Assembly: GCF_028009165.1 (NCBI RefSeq)
Contig: NC_079244.1
Location: forward strand, 124,001 to 188,000
DNA length: 64,000 nucleotides
Source of the DNA: Akanthomyces muscarius
Lineage: Eukaryota > Ascomycota > Sordariomycetes > Hypocreales > Cordycipitaceae
Direction: 5' to 3'
Made by a program: the position numbers and the translations under genes. This document shows, in pieces, positions 21,387 to 35,115 of this stretch. Under the pieces are notes generated by a model that was not told where the DNA came from, did not search any database, and saw only the letters and a list, made by a program, of their open reading frames with translations. Each line of letters begins with the position of its first letter. Position 1 is the stretch's first letter.

Positions 21387-24056
21387 CTATTCCTGCAACC
21401 TCGCGCTGGGCTCTTCTTCGCCCGCCGGCAGCCGCTCCGACTGCATCGTCCCCCATAGATGCTCCATCTTCTTCCTATAGACTGTTAGAACACCCTCTGT
21501 TGCTGGCCAAATCTCAGCCCCAAGTACTCACCAAGTCTCTTCCACGAGCTCAATCTCCTCCCGTCGGCAAAACTTGATAAATCTCCGCATGGTATTCTCC
21601 CGCTTAAAAGCCACCATAATGTCGCCTCGCGGTTTGTCGTCCTCGAAGCAGATTTGCCGATCGCTCATCACCAAGTAGACCCGCAACGCCTTGAGATTCC
21701 ACGAGATCTTGACCACATCCTCGAGCCGCAGACTAAAGTCGATCGGTTCCCGATGCACGCCCCAAACCACCGGGTTAGTCTCTTCGAGAACTTGGTGCTC
21801 AAACGTGCTGTGTTCCGCAACCCATCCCCAGTATTGTGTCACCTCTTCCGAGCTGGTAAAAAGCCGCGTCTTTATCTGATAGATGCGAAAGTCGTACTCG
21901 GCAATCGGCGCACCGCTCCACGAATCGGCATCGGACACATCGCCCGTCTCCAGGCTGTCCAAGACTCTGGCAGCTGCTTTTTGCTTTTTTCCGTCAGGGC
22001 CTTCTTCCCCATCCGCATCAGCTGCAGACGGCTCACCAATCGAATCGGTTGGTGGGCTCGGCGCTCCGTATGAGTGAGGGCTCTTGCGCTTGCAAGGGCG
22101 GGGGGGTAAGGGAGCTTCATCCACGCTTCCAGCCCTTCGCCTCGGCATCTTAATACCGGAAGGCCTTCCGATACTCTTGAACCCCGACTTTTGACGCAGT
22201 GCTGCCAGCTTTGGATCGTTATAAAAGTCGTGAATCGTCTTTGAAAAGTTAAAGCCGGTACCCTGAGCTTCGATCAGCTCATGCAGACGCTGACGCAACC
22301 AATCGACGGGCTCGACGTCTGTCTTGTAGTTGGCCAGTGCCTCAATCGTCTCGCAAAGTCGGAATAGCGTGTCATAGGATGTAATGCTACCTTTACCGAC
22401 GCTCATAAACCGCTTGCTGAGGAGCTGATACGGGCTAATGGCCCCTTGCTCCAAAAACTTCAGGATTCTGTTTCCGCGATTGACTTGGCGGCCGTATTGA
22501 TATTTAACGCTGCCAACAGCCTCGCCCCGTCTGCTGGCTTCCTCGGCTGACTGATACTTTTCTTCCCATGAGCGTAAGACAGGTTCCACCAAAGTCCGCA
22601 GATCGGGCCACTTAGGCTCCCAGTATGGATGATTTGGGGTAATCTTGTCCACTGGCACGCCCTCGATGCACGCGGGATAGGTATAAAAGCTGCCGTTATG
22701 GCGTAGGACAAGATTTTCTTTCGTTATGTCGCATGAGCTTGGTGTGGCAAACTCCAGCTGCCGGAACGTCAGGGGCGTCATTTGTCGTGAAGTCGGGCAG
22801 CTAGAAACCGAGGCTTTTGAGCCTCTTCGATAGCTGGTAGCGTTGGAAGCCGTTAGAGAAGGGACAGCGCTAGGTACTGGAGAGCCTGGTTCGTACATTG
22901 AAGCCTGATTCACAGCCTTGAACCCTGACACAGATACATCTGATGGACTGCAGTGCGCTGCATACGCTTTGGCAGACGCTTCTTTGGCAGCCGCTGCCAA
23001 GGCTTCCATCTCAGCCAACTTTGCAGTGGCTGAAGACCCCAAACTAAGCCCAGAAAACTTGGGAGAGGTTAAAGAGTGCGATCTTATGCGTAGAGGTGCG
23101 AGGGACGACGAGCTGCTGGCAAGCATATTGCTAGGGGACAAAGGCTCCAATCCCTGGCAACTTGTACCGTTCCACTCACAGTTGCCGCACTTGGGGAATA
23201 GACGACCTCCAACAGCAATACAGCCCTCGAACGGGCTTTCGCTGTTAGCGCAACCCTGGCACTTTCTCTTCTGGAGACTGCCGGTAGCCTGTATCATGCA
23301 AGATATCCAACCAGTGCCTTTGCCATCTGCGATGCTGTAGATACTTGGCTTTGTGGCTTCGTGAAAACGTTGGGCCTCGCGTAGCTTGATCGGCTGCAGC
23401 ACAGCTCGGGCGGATATGGTTGCTGTGCGTTCGTTCGACAGTCCAAGATATTGGAGCTTATCTAATATCGTACCGTCGGCATCAATAATAGCAACAATCC
23501 TATCGTCGTGCTTTGTTTGTTGTCGGAGTAGATCCAAATTGGCCAGTGGTGGAAGCTTCAGTTGTCTCTCCGGCGGCCGTTTGTCGATCAGCTCAGGCAG
23601 AGCCCATTGTCGTTCGTGGACACCGTCCTGGTTTCTGCACCGCTTAAACCAGTCGTGCATCCTGTGCTCAATCTTTTCGTGCTTTTTGAACAGATCTTGC
23701 TTCTCCATGTTATGTTGAACATCGATGTTGCTTAAAAGTTGTGATTCGTGGCTGAACGTCTCATTGACAATAGCGGCCTGGCTGCGGACAGCCATGAGCT
23801 CTCGGCTAAGCTTGTCTTCTTTCTCTCTCAACTGACGAGCTTCGGCTTCAAGGCATCGGATGCGTGCCATGATAGACTGTCTCCTGTGGTTCCAACGCTG
23901 GGAGGCTTGGGCATACTGTTCCTGGCGTTGGACGGCATTCTTGCGCCAGAAGTCGTCTTCTGTGATGTCCCACATCTCAGCACGCTGGTATGGCGGCAGA
24001 GGTGACATGGGAATATTTTTGTGGTCTTGGGCGTTGTTGTCGTCTCTGCTTCCCAT
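21387..24056 (-). CDS. DUF3716 zinc-ribbon-like fungal protein, two exons
   Basis: Exon 1 is 21532-24056 and exon 2 is 21387-21474; a 57-bp intron (21475-21531) has donor GTGAGT, a TTCTAAC branch site and acceptor CTATAG. Ending at the in-frame TGA at 21528 would lose the final 29 residues; splicing gives 870 aa ending in SARLQE. The N-terminus has a WDITEDDFWR motif and a coiled coil at about 55-100. Cys266, 269, 279, 290, 293 and 300 (CQGC, a single Cys, CGNC, a single Cys) match the DUF3716 cysteine pattern common in filamentous fungi. A disordered Ser-rich centre follows, then a globular region (HPYWEPKWPDLRTLVEPVL), and a C-terminal domain at about 705-840. Nuclear function is plausible from the basic clusters but not shown. 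Confidence 0.85.
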
Positions 24057-27000
24057 TGTATTGGATCATATAGGTTGCTTTTCGTCGGAGCCAGCCAGGC
24101 CGGTCGGCTCCAGTGGTGGAAGAGGGCCTGCCACTGCTTATAAAGGGTCAACGTCGCGCCCGCAGTGACAAGCAAACAGCGCTGTGTAGTGCCTGGGCAA
24201 GAACGATGGTGTTATACCTACTTATGAAAAGAACAGAATAAGGAAATTGCAATTTGGGTCACGCGCAAAGAAGCGTGTCTGTGTTGCTACCAGGTCTGTG
24301 TGGAATAGGATAATGATGAAGGGGATGGTGGGGTGTCGGGCAGTTGAAAGGTAATGAAAGCGTTGGTCGGCGGCCGTTTGCTTTGCTATCGAAGCGACAA
24401 GGAGCGTGTATAAGCTACCAACACCCGGTCCGACAAGTGGCGGGCAGCTTGCCGGAAACACGTGCCCTGCAGTTAATGCACGTTGGCGGGTACAGTCAAT
24501 GTAGCTAGCCAGCGGTGACCGAGATGGCTGCCGGGGCGTTTGTGCTCCTCGACAGGTTATTGTGAATGGATTATGGTGCAAATAAAAAGAGACAAACAGA
24601 GCTTAGGGGCGTGCGGGTGGCAAAGTGACGCTAGAGAATGGAAGAACAGGGTGACGGAGTGTGTGTGTGTTTGTGTGTGTGTGTGAGGGATAGGCGCCGG
24701 CCCAACGCGGCTGGGGTGTCTGTGCTGATAGGGATAGAATGCAGATACGTGACGATAACTAAGGAGAGAAAATGTGGTCTTGGAAGAAACGAAAAGGAGG
24801 GCAGGATGGGAATGAAAAGAAAGGCAGATTATTGAACCAGGCGAGGTGGACGATTCAAACGGCGACCAGATTCGACTCGACCAACGAGAGTGGGGTATTC
24901 CGGAAGCTGGAAGCCGGGCTGTGACGCAAGCCAGCTGGCAGGATAGAGTGCCGCAGGGAATAGAATAGAGTAAATTAAAAATTAACAATTAACAATTAAA
25001 ATTATAAAAATAAAATAAAAAGGGCCTGTGTTGGGTGGCTAGCAAACGACATCACACACACAATGAGCAGCACAAAGACGCTGGCAGCCAACACCGTGGG
25101 GGCTAAAGTGGGCTCCCTCAGCTAAGGCGTAGGCGCAGCCGCCGAAGTAGACGAGGCCAAAGTTCAGATACGACTCTTTTGCCTCGACCAAATCCATTTA
25201 GAAGCCAAAGCATCAGCAATGTCGAGAAAATGATCCGGCCACTTCATTGTCCCATCACTCCCAACAAAGGAAAATTGACTCACTAGGGAGGGGGCGCGCT
25301 GGGTGGGAGGGTCAGTTCCTCCTATAGAGTCTTATTAGCACCCAACTCATACGTGATGCTATTCGTTACCAACGATTCGGTATCCAGTAGCAAGAGATGA
25401 TTTTTTGCGGATACATGTGGTTGGTGTCACCTTTTGTGACGCTGAGCGGCCGCAGAGCAATGGGCTGGAACAAATGAGAAAAAAGGTTCCCGGCCCAGCG
25501 AAAAGCCACAGGCCAGCGTGAGCAAACTTTGCTCTGGCCTTGTCTCTCTTCCCTTTTTTTATTTTTGCCCCATCGCTGCTCTTCTTTCCTATTGACATTT
25601 ACGTACCCGACCCTCCACACCATCCGCTTGAGCTGCCTACCACTAAGTTCGCCTCCGCCCCCCATGTCGCCAGATGGGACGCGGGCGCGGACACGCGCCT
25701 GTTCTTGGCTTGATAATTGTGCCTCCCGCTGGCCTTTTCTGTCTGTAGCCTTTTTTTTTTTTTTCGTTTTAACGTCCGTATAGTATATGGCCTAGTACAA
25801 ACTAAAAGCAGCTTGCCAACAAGCAAATGTCGCCACCTGCCAAAAACCATGCCTATTCCATGTCAAGCGATGACCGCGTAGCGCTCCGGTGACTGTTCTA
25901 ATGGGGCAATACCAGACGCTACAGCGGCAACGAAATTGAAATAGACTACTCCGAGCGCCGTTCCAAGGGCAGACTTCCATCTCTAGGTACTTCGTACCTT
26001 ACTTCACTGTGAGTATGTGCCGAGCTTAAACGAACTACACACCAGGCCGCGCAAAAATCCCGCAAAATAGAAAATGTGCTGGGCGCCTACCTAGTTAGTG
26101 CATGCACCCTACGCAAACCTTGTAAGCCCGTCCCCGAGAAGGCTGGGGTGTGTAGTTACAAGACAGAACGACCCGAGTAGCTAGCAACTACCAACAACCC
26201 AGACAGAATATCCGAGCGGGATGTGACGCCCTCCACTCTAGTCTTCATTTCCGTTGTCTCGATACACCTGTTTCATTTCTCTTTACGTCATGCTACAGCG
26301 ATTTCGTGTGAATCTTGCCACCCGCAATAGACTCTCATCAATGTACAAGAAGATATGTTCTTCTTTTCCACTTTTCACATACTCTGTATGATGAGCTACC
26401 AACATCGCCCCATTGTCAAAGAACGGGCGGCTGAAAAGGTGGGCGGCCACATCACCACCGTTGGGTCTAGGCTCTCGTCGCCCAGTGGAGCACTGCTCAT
26501 GTATACCACAACTAACGGGTGAAAGGCTTGGCCCCTACCCCAGCCCGCCTCGGACGGTCCTATTTCCGTCCAGCGGAGCGCCCGCACTAACGATGTGCTC
26601 CTATTGCTCTTCGTCATGGGTCCATCAAGAAGGTGAACTAGTGATATGCGCGAATGAAGTGACGCCGGACGTGGCGAGCGGGTTGCCTTGTTGCAAGGTA
26701 GGAGGGCTGCGAGGTGAATACAAGAAGGACTTATTCAACACAGGCTGCGTCGAACGAATGCGGCGGCGTCAAAATGTATGGTCCGCCCTCCCTCCGACAA
26801 GGTTAGGTAGCGTCGTGGCCGCACACCCAGCTAAGCACACCGACGCCCAGCCACAGGCAGTGCTAGGTCTCCAATACCTGCTTTTGGACAAAAAGAAGTG
26901 CCGAAAGAAGAGTCTACGAAATTGAACCTTTTGCTTCGAGGTCAGTTATCAGGTTCTACAGCAGTTCTGCAGCATGGAGGTGCACAGCAGCCACTAGTCA

Positions 27001-29160
27001 CGAGAGTGCATAATCTCTGTGTAATGCAGGTGTGCGGTTGGCCCTGCGCCACGTTGGTCTTGGGTACGACGACGACATCATATCAAGGAGGGGTAACAGA
27101 AAGAAATAGATCGGCCACCGGCTTGGAGCTAGACCGTGTTTCCACTTTTGACATGGTACCCAAGTGCCATCAACGCTCGGTTGGACGAGAACGAAGTGAG
27201 ATGCGGGCCTAGAGACATGGATGAAGTAGAATTAGGAGGAGCCTGATTTTCACATGGCCCGGATAGCAGCGACTCCGGTGCTGCCACGTTCTGTGTAACA
27301 AGTCTTTGCAAGAACCGGCAGTGAAAAGGGACGGGTTCACAATTGTTGCGCTTCAGAGTGTTGTTGCTAGGCGGCACACTGTAGTGATGAGCTCTGCGTC
27401 GTGTCACACGTTCCGTGTAACGAGCATGTCAAGGCATCGGAATCTGGCGGGATCGAAAAACTCTGCATTTGCCAGCTAGTCATGGTAAGTTCTGTTGGCA
27501 GCTCTGGCAGCCACACGCCGACGACGGGGTGTGGCCTGGACACATGGAAAACGCCCAACATTAGACGAACTAGACACACCCAGCACAAGACGACGACAGC
27601 CAGCGCTAGACGAAAGTCACACTGGCTTCCACCAATACGATGTGATGTGATGCAATTAATCAGAGGCAGATGGCCCCTATGCATAACAGTGCATGTCCAT
27701 CGCTCTTTCAATTTGATAGTCGTGCTAGGGCTGGGATCCTATACCAGCATCAACGCCCGTCCAGCTCGGACACCGCCGGACGCCACATGGATCCGCGGGC
27801 TCATTGTCTTTCACCAACAATAGATGAATAATCGGGGCATCGGAGTAGAAATTCCACCCGTGCAAATAAAGGCGGATAGTGAACCAGGCTATCCTTGTCC
27901 CACCCCCTTCAAAGAGCAGTACGCCACGTTTTCGCGTCCCATAAGTTGAGCAATGTGTTTCCTTTGTAACCGCCAAGGCGCGAGGCGCATGCACCCCGAT
28001 GGGCTACAGAATGACTTCAATCGTGGCAGGATGAGGGCTAGCCTTTCTCGTGTATACGTCCTTAGTTTTCTCTAGAATCATCACCATAGACTGGATTCGG
28101 CTGCGTGCCGTGGATGGTGCGTGCTTGGACGACCCATCCTGGACCATCGACAACGAGGCGGCGCGGAGATGAGCTGAATGGACTCGACCTTTGCCGAGCC
28201 AAGAATGTAAACTGTTTTCCGCAGCAGCGGGTACTCACACATTTCTGTCTCTTAATTCGTTCATCTTGACCCTTGACCCAAACTAAAAAAAAAACCGTTT
28301 GTCTTTCTGGTGGCGCATTTCACCTTGCATAGTCGCCTCTTCTCGCACCGCCTCCATGTCTCGGGTCGGTGTTTTACTGCGAACCGGGAAATCTGCTTGA
28401 GGATAAGCTCAACTTTACCGTGTCGTCGTGTGTTTTTGCCGTGCTGAATGCAAAAGTTCCGGGTGAATGATTATTATTTGTGATAGGCATGATACTCGAC
28501 GAATGAAAGGACGAGTGTTTCACAGCCAACATCTCAGCTAGGCTACCCATGCCCTCGTTAACCATAACAGCGCGGAATATCGTAAGTGTCTGACATGATT
28601 CATCTTTGATAGAGAAAAGTAAGAGGGACTGGAGGGGGTTGGAAGAGCAATGTTTCATAGCTTGCGATTGCGACGGCTACTTGTGATTATGGCCGGCTGC
28701 CCCGTCCCCAATCACATTTGTTGTCACGCACTCGATGTCTCATTATGTACTGAGTAATGGAATTGTATTCATGGGGTGTAGTTGACTCGCTTTGATCTAT
28801 GGACTCTGGTCATCGAAAGGCATCTATTTGCACGATTAAAGTGGAAAGAAAGGGAATAACCAAAAAGCAAACGGCTCCTATCCAACTCTTTCTTGGCCGT
28901 GTCGAGGCCGACAGTCTGCCGGCCGTGCTCCCAAAAATTAAAAAGAACTTGTAAAATGATAAAATGGTAATAAAAATCATGCATCCAATGCGCCAGCATC
29001 TTGCCCGTTATGCAACAATAATAAAGGAAAGGGAAAAGAGAGGCCCTCCGTTGGCTCGCGGAATTGCTCAAAAACACGCCCAAAACACCGTATGTTGCAG
29101 TGCGAACCTCCTCCATGTCTATTCATAATATTTTCCCAGAGGACTTATCTGGATCGACTT
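24057..29160. other. 5-kb gene-poor interval
   Basis: The left end is the promoter of the DUF3716 gene and the right end the 3' side of Chs7. A (GT)n tract stands at 24659-24685, poly-T near 25751-25764 and AT-rich sequence at 24975-25020. The longer open frames (for example 26413-26925,+ and 27401-27823,+) start in unlikely contexts, overlap antisense frames and show no domain. No protein gene is supported; non-coding RNAs cannot be excluded. Confidence 0.4.
24659..24685. repeat. (GT)n microsatellite
   Basis: An almost perfect GT dinucleotide run broken by a single extra T. Confidence 0.8.
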
Positions 29161-30218
29161 CTAGTACTTTGCCGAATAGCGCGCCGTAGGCGAGTACGGC
29201 ATGTCGTAGGCCGTCGACTGGCCGTAGGGATCGTCCATGTACACGGTGGCACGGCGATCTTCTTCGGGGAGTAGCTCCTTGACTTCCCAGTTGTTCATAC
29301 GGGTGCCGACGGAGAATTCGAGGTCTTCCTTGGTGATGGAGTCCCAGTACTGCAACCTTTGTTAGTGATCGAGGTTATTTTCCCTATATCGGTAGATCAA
29401 AATACCTTGTATACCATCATGACACCGAGAAGGTTGCAGACAGTGGCGAAGAACAGACCATCTAGGTAGTGACTGATGGCGCGGCACAGCTTGTCGGAAA
29501 AGGCGTACAGCATAACTTGGCCGATAACAAAGAAGAAGACGCCAAACGCAATGTCGCCGAGCGGCCAGCGGTCCTGCAAGGTGCGCGTGACGAGGAGGAC
29601 CTGCATGACGACGTAGACAAACAGCTGAATGGCGTTCAGCAGGTACAGGACGACAAACAAGCCGACCGTGTTGGTGGGCGAAAGGCCAGCCCAGCTCTTA
29701 AAGGTGCCAATGGAGACGAGAAAGGTAATGGCAAAGGCGATTAGCGAGCAGGCACGCAGCAGCCAGACCGACAACGGGGTGCCGTCCTCGTACAGCTGGA
29801 AGCCGACAAAGCCATTGATGAGCAGGCAGGTGACGAGGGCGCTGGCGAGGCCGCTTTGTAAGGCAACAAAGTATGGATATGGACCAGAGCCAGGAGGCAC
29901 GACGCCGGCGTCGACAATGAGGGAGAAGAAGGAGAGTAGCATGTAGAGGTAGAAGAAAGTCAAGATCTCGCGGCGGCCGACGGCGGTAAATTTGGAGCGG
30001 ACGTGGAGGATCATGACAACAGTCATGAAGAGGGCGAAGATGTGCGTGGCCGATGCGGCGCCTTCGAAGATGATGGTGTTGGCCAGCTCAATGTTGCGCG
30101 CGTAGCACGAGGGCTCGATGCCGACGTGGTTGACACCAGCGAGCTGGGGGCCGACCGAGGCGCAGAGCGGCAACGGCGCATTCTCGCAGATGGAGGTAAA
30201 GTCCCCAAAGCCCGACAT
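29161..30218 (-). CDS. CHS7: Chitin synthase export chaperone Chs7
   Basis: Two exons, 29406-30218 and 29161-29349, with a 56-bp intron (donor GTATTT, acceptor TTGCAG), give 333 aa. The start [19 protein letters not shown] is typical of fungal Chs7. About seven transmembrane helices follow, with the family blocks [41 protein letters not shown]-like [16 protein letters not shown] and [11 protein letters not shown]. The exon junction gives [18 protein letters not shown], as in orthologues. Chs7 sits in the ER membrane and is needed to fold and export chitin synthase Chs3-type enzymes to the cell surface, so the gene is a cell-wall housekeeping gene. The length is as usual and nothing is missing. 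Confidence 0.96.
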
Positions 30219-31937
30219 GGTGAGGCGATGGTTAGACGTCGACGTAGCAATGGAATTTTGTCGTCGATACTGGAGACGTGTGAGTGAAGACAGCTAGGCG
30301 CTTCCTCCCCGTGTCGTCTCCTCGAAAATGTCTCGGAAAAATGTCGTCGGCGGTAGTGTGGTGCGCTGGCAAGGAAACACCGTGTGGTCGTCGGGTCGGG
30401 GGACCGGGCAGTGGTCAGGGCAAAGACGCTCTTGCTGTCAAACGATGTTTCGAGGGTGGACGTGAGCTCTGCGGTTTGATAGGAGTTTCGGTAGTTGGCT
30501 ATGTCTCTGATCTTTTTCTTGGTTGTGATGGAATGCGGATGCGGCGATTCGAATTTTCGTCGATCAAATGGAGAATAAGAGAGCGCTGCGGGAAAAGAAC
30601 TTCGGTACAGTAAGCGAGTGGTTGTTCCGTTACAATGAGCTCGTGGCAAGGGAAGCAGCTAAGCCCCTTGATCCTTATACGTGTCGATTCTGCTCTCTGT
30701 GTTTTAGGCGCCGTTATGAAAGAGAGGCCAGCGAAGGGATGGGAAATGAGAATCTGAGATGGGAAGCCACGGAAGGACAAGGGAAAAAGTGGGCGGTCCG
30801 CAGCACTAAAGAGTGGTTGCCAGGGGTCGCCACAATAACGTTCGTTACCCTACAGTCACTGGCAAGCTTAATCGCCGCTCAACCCCCCCCCCCCATTATT
30901 CGCAGGGCGTGGGTTTATTGCTTCTAAAAGGCAAATTCTATTCGTTTTGGGGAAGCAGGTGATAATTCAGGGTTACTCCTGTTTCGTGCAAGGATGGTTC
31001 ACGTCGCAGCAAAACACCTCGCCCAGTGGCCCTTTTGCCTTTGGCGCACCTATTGCACAATTATTGTCTGCCTTGAACTAAAGTATATGGTAGACTCCAA
31101 GGGCCCTTTTTTGGACGGTTTGCGCAAAATAGAATCTTCACCACAGAATCTTCATCCTGGAACACAATACGAGTTGCTGGTAGCCAAGCTCTGCTCGACC
31201 CCACCTCGTATCCGCCTTGACCACTGTCTGCCCTACGTCACCAAGTACCCACCAACCAACCCACTACCAACGTTGACACGCTGGAGCCATCACATCTCAC
31301 GTACACCAGCGACAAAATGATGCAGAAGTAAAATCCCGTAAGTCTCCTACTGATATTGATACATCTATGGATGCTTGCCCCATCGTCATTTGCATCGTCA
31401 CCGACCCCTACATCATTGCTGCAGTGACCGTCCTGTCTTCCAGGTCAAGCAATGATGTGTCTTGTAATTCTTCCTACCATACACGGACTGTCCGGCCGCT
31501 CGAGGCCAAAGAAAACAAATGTGTAATATAAAACATGAACAAATCCTCTAGCAATGCAGCAAATGCCCCATGTAACTGTCTGCTGTCCGTTTCTGTCGCC
31601 GTTACTACCTCGTCACTAATCACCGTCTTCCTGCGTACAGCTATAACGTCTGTACCAACGCCATTGGCTAATGCTGTTCATTTCATCCATGCCATGCAAT
31701 GCGGCTCTAAAAAAACAATGCCGCGGCAAGTCCCTGCGCCAAAACTCAAGTGCGAAAAAAAAAAAAAAACCAAAAAAAAACAAAAAACAAACAAAAACAG
31801 AGCTAAGCTAGGTGATATCTTCTTACAATGCAAAGACTGCTTCCTTGTGCAGTCCCGCCATGAATTAAAAAAAAAAAGGAAAAAAAAGCGTGCGTCGTGC
31901 ATCACCTGAGTGTTGTTATCGGATGCACAGGCCACAC
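30219..31937. other. Intergenic: Chs7 promoter and 3' side of the cyclin gene
   Basis: No gene is seen. The first 400 bp probably are the Chs7 leader. A run of 12 C (30883-30894) and A-rich tracts (31755-31799 and about 31866-31888) are present. Confidence 0.4.
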
Positions 31938-34120
31938 CTAGGGGTACGCGCCGTGATGACGGCTCTGCGGCGGCTGCTGCTGCTGCTGCTGTCTGTTGTA
32001 TGTGATGAATTCGGGTACTACGCCAGTGCGCACGTCGTTGCGTCGACCCAGTGGTTGGTAGTGGATCTGGTTCGGGTTGATTGGTACAGAAAGATGGTAT
32101 TGATCCAGAGATGTCGAAGCGGGATGGAGAAGCCTATTGACATGTCTGACAGGCCTGTATGGGCTGGAACGTTGCTGAAGGTAGATGCTTGGCGAGTTGG
32201 CCAGAGGTGTTAGCGCAAGAGGTGTATGCATAGCTGATCCCGCTCCGTAGGCCTCTGCCATGGGTGACGATGTGTACTGAACCAAGTTGCCAGGGCTACG
32301 TCGCTTGCTCGGAGTACCCATGTGGACAGGAGGTTGAACCGCCGTTGCTGAGGTCGGGTAGCCAGGAGCCATGGTCACCACCGGCATCATCTGCTGCAAC
32401 GGTTGGGGCGGGGGCTGGGGTTGGGGCACAACACCACCCACTGGTTGCTGATAAACCGTTGACATGGCACGGACACCAAGCTGCAGAGGCGGCAGTGGCA
32501 TATTGGGGCCGGTAGCATACGAAGGGCCAGCTGACATATACGGTGCTCCGGCAGACTGGGCTTGGCTCGTCACGATGCTGAGCTGAGGACCAAGTGGCCG
32601 TGCCTCCAACGCACCGGCCTGGCGGGTGCCGTTGCTCGGTAGCATGCCTGATGTCATTTGAGGGGGCACCTGTCTCTTGGCGGGGTGGTCGGCAGCATCG
32701 TATTCGGGGCTTCTCTTGCGTGAGGACGGAAGGCGAACAGGCTTGGATGCCAAGGGCGAGACGGCGTTCGCATGGTACGTGTGCCAATCGTGTGCCTGAC
32801 CAGAAGTGGGCGAGAACACCCTGGCGGTGGTCGGAGTGTACGGAGGTAGGTCAGGCACCATAGTGAGCATATTGGCCTTCGGAGACGTGATCGGCGACTG
32901 AAAAATGCCTGCGTTGGCGGCCAAGTGCAGAGGCGAGGCAGGCTGACGCATGGCGCGGTCGTAGTACTCATGGAAGCATGCCAGCTTGGTGAGCCAGATT
33001 TCCCATTCCGCCTTGGAAGCTAGCAAGTTGTACCGCATGTTACTGAGAAATTCAACTTCCATGACGTGGATCTCCTGGACCGCAAAGCAAGATACTTCGG
33101 CCCAGGTCTTGTTGGTATATGTATTATCATCGAGGACTAGAAGAGGTCAGCATCGCTATCCAGCGACAAATATGCTGGAAGATAAAAGACACTTACACTT
33201 GTTACCCAGCATCAGGGCAACGGTCAGCAGGCGATACTCGCTGCCGGCGCGGCCTTTGATCTGCGGAGTCGACATCTTCAAACGGTATATGAAGAGGAGC
33301 GCGAGTAAGATGACGTTTTGCGTCACCTGCGTTGTCTGGAGCACATTCAAGACCCATTTGCGGAACTGGTCGTAAGGCTTGGCCAAGGAGGACAGTCGAG
33401 GCAGCGTCGCTGTGGCAGGAATCGAGCGAATGGATTCGGCTTTGTTAAGGTCATCTGCGGACTGGAACCAAAAGAGGCACGTCATCTGAACAGTGTGAGC
33501 AGTTGATACCGGTAATGGCAAGTCGAACGAAGGCATACCTGAGCGGCAAAGTCTGCCAGATTCCCGCCGGTAGGGCTAATGCATTTCGGTATTTGGAGGC
33601 TATGGAAGATGAGTGTGTCCGAATTTCGTCTCGAGCGGCTCTCCTGGGACGGCATCGCGATGTCCGCAGTGGGTGTAGGCGGACGTGCCGAGTAGCGGGA
33701 ATCCTTTTGCACCTGCTGGGATCTGTTGGAGATGTCGTGTCGGAGGACCTGTTGAGGTTGTGACAAAGCTTGCTGCTGCAGTGGCTGCTGCAGTGGCTGG
33801 GGCGGGTAGCGCAGGTATTGCAGGCTTCGTGAGTCGGCAACTGCAGCCTTGGGTCTGTTTGGTTGGGCCACAGCAGCAGAATAATTGTGTGCAGCATGGT
33901 TGTCGTAGGAAGCGTAGGAGGGCTGGTATGTGGCACTCATGTCGGCTGCTGTAGGTCGAGAGTGGACACGAGATGCCACAGGACCGTGGCCAGAGGGGAA
34001 TCTATTCAAGTCGAGGCAGGCGGCCGAGTGGGCATATGAGCAAGAGCTGTGCCTGCGAGGAGAGGCAAGAGTGGGAAACGGGAGATGCAGAGAACCAGCC
34101 TTCAATACTTGAGCAGACAT
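31938..34120 (-). CDS. PHO80/Clg1-like cyclin (Pcl family, Pho85 partner)
   Basis: Three minus-strand exons, 33539-34120, 33197-33485 and 31938-33136, are joined over short introns (33486-33538, GTATGC...TTCAG; 33137-33196, GTAAGT...TCTAG) to give 689 aa. The cyclin core begins at about residue 180: a GGNLADFAAQMTCLFWF segment, then [59 protein letters not shown] and HVMEVEFLSNMRYNLL. This is the fungal cyclin-N layout of PHO80/Clg1-type cyclins. The N-terminus is Gln/Pro-rich and the C-terminus ends in poly-Gln (CAG/CTG repeat near 31970-31990), both disordered. Such cyclins bind the CDK Pho85 and tune nutrient and morphogenesis responses. An alternative start is the later Met at MSATYQPSY. 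Its upstream region is an 11-kb desert. Confidence 0.85.
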
Positions 34121-35092
34121 GGAGGAGAGATGAGCTGGTGAGAGGTGAGCTCGGTGGTGAGGTTGACCTGGGCAGCATCAGCAACAGGCTGGCGTGCGTT
34201 TGCGGCGAGCGGCTTCGTTTGCCCGTTTGTTCTTCGACTCGGAGGAGTGACGCCAATGACAGGTGGGAAAGAGGAGAAGCCCAGCACGAGCAGCTGCAAG
34301 AGGACGAGGTGCTGTGCAAACGTCGAGTATAAGTGAAAACCAGGTCAAGTGTCTGTCGAAGGAAGAAGAGGCGGAAGGCGCTGAGAGGTATTGCAAGGGC
34401 CGGGTCGAAGAGAGCGGTCGTGGTATCGGCATGCGGAAGCGTCTCGAGGTGGGTAAGGTTTTTATTAGACAAGGCTCGAGCGAAGCGTGTGTTGCAGCTC
34501 TCTACGGAGGAGGCCTGATGATCGTGGGGGAGACGGGAGCTTTGTTGAGAAACAAAACAAGGGAAGAAAAAAGGGCAGATGCCTTTGGACGGGACCGACA
34601 AGAAGTCAAGTGCAAGTGGGCAAAGCCATGACGCGACCGACGGTTGACAAATGACAAGGAGCAGGATGGGACAAGCGGTATTTTATTAGTTAGAGGACAA
34701 AGTCGGTCATGTCAAGGTGGTGGTGAATGATGGCTGGCCCCAGGAAAGACGACGGTCCCGCGAAGAGACAAGCCGGGGGCTCCAAGAGGCTCCGGTTGCG
34801 AAGCTGATGAGCATGAGCAAAGAGTTTGAGGAGGGTCTCGGAGGAGCAATGGCGGATGGACAAGGTTCAGGAGGCGATGTGGTTGGCCAAGCGAGAGGCG
34901 GTGGGGGAGTGTCTCTTTGGGGCGTGGCCAAGGCGAGCAGGGAGCGAGAGGTACTGGCTCCAGCGGGCGAGCTGCCTATAGGTAGGTAAGGTAGTTGTAC
35001 TGGCGGGATCGCTCTTGCGCTCCAAGGCAAGACAGCGGTTTGCCAGAGGGGCAGTTGATGGCTGCAGCGCGACATTACAGGGGCCGGCCGTC

Positions 35093-35115
35093 AGGTACCT
35101 GGGTACCTAGGTACG
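35093..35115. repeat. GGTACCT palindromic repeat
   Basis: Three close copies of a GGTACCT/GGTACC-like palindromic unit. A related copy stands at about 35680-35696 and TAGGTAGGTAAGGTAG at about 34979. The role is unknown; these may be regulatory sites or a simple-sequence expansion. Confidence 0.5.

Noticed and set aside
26413..27823. Plus-strand open frames in the 24-29 kb gap
   Set aside because: No known domain, overlapping antisense frames and unsuitable start codons; not enough to call genes.
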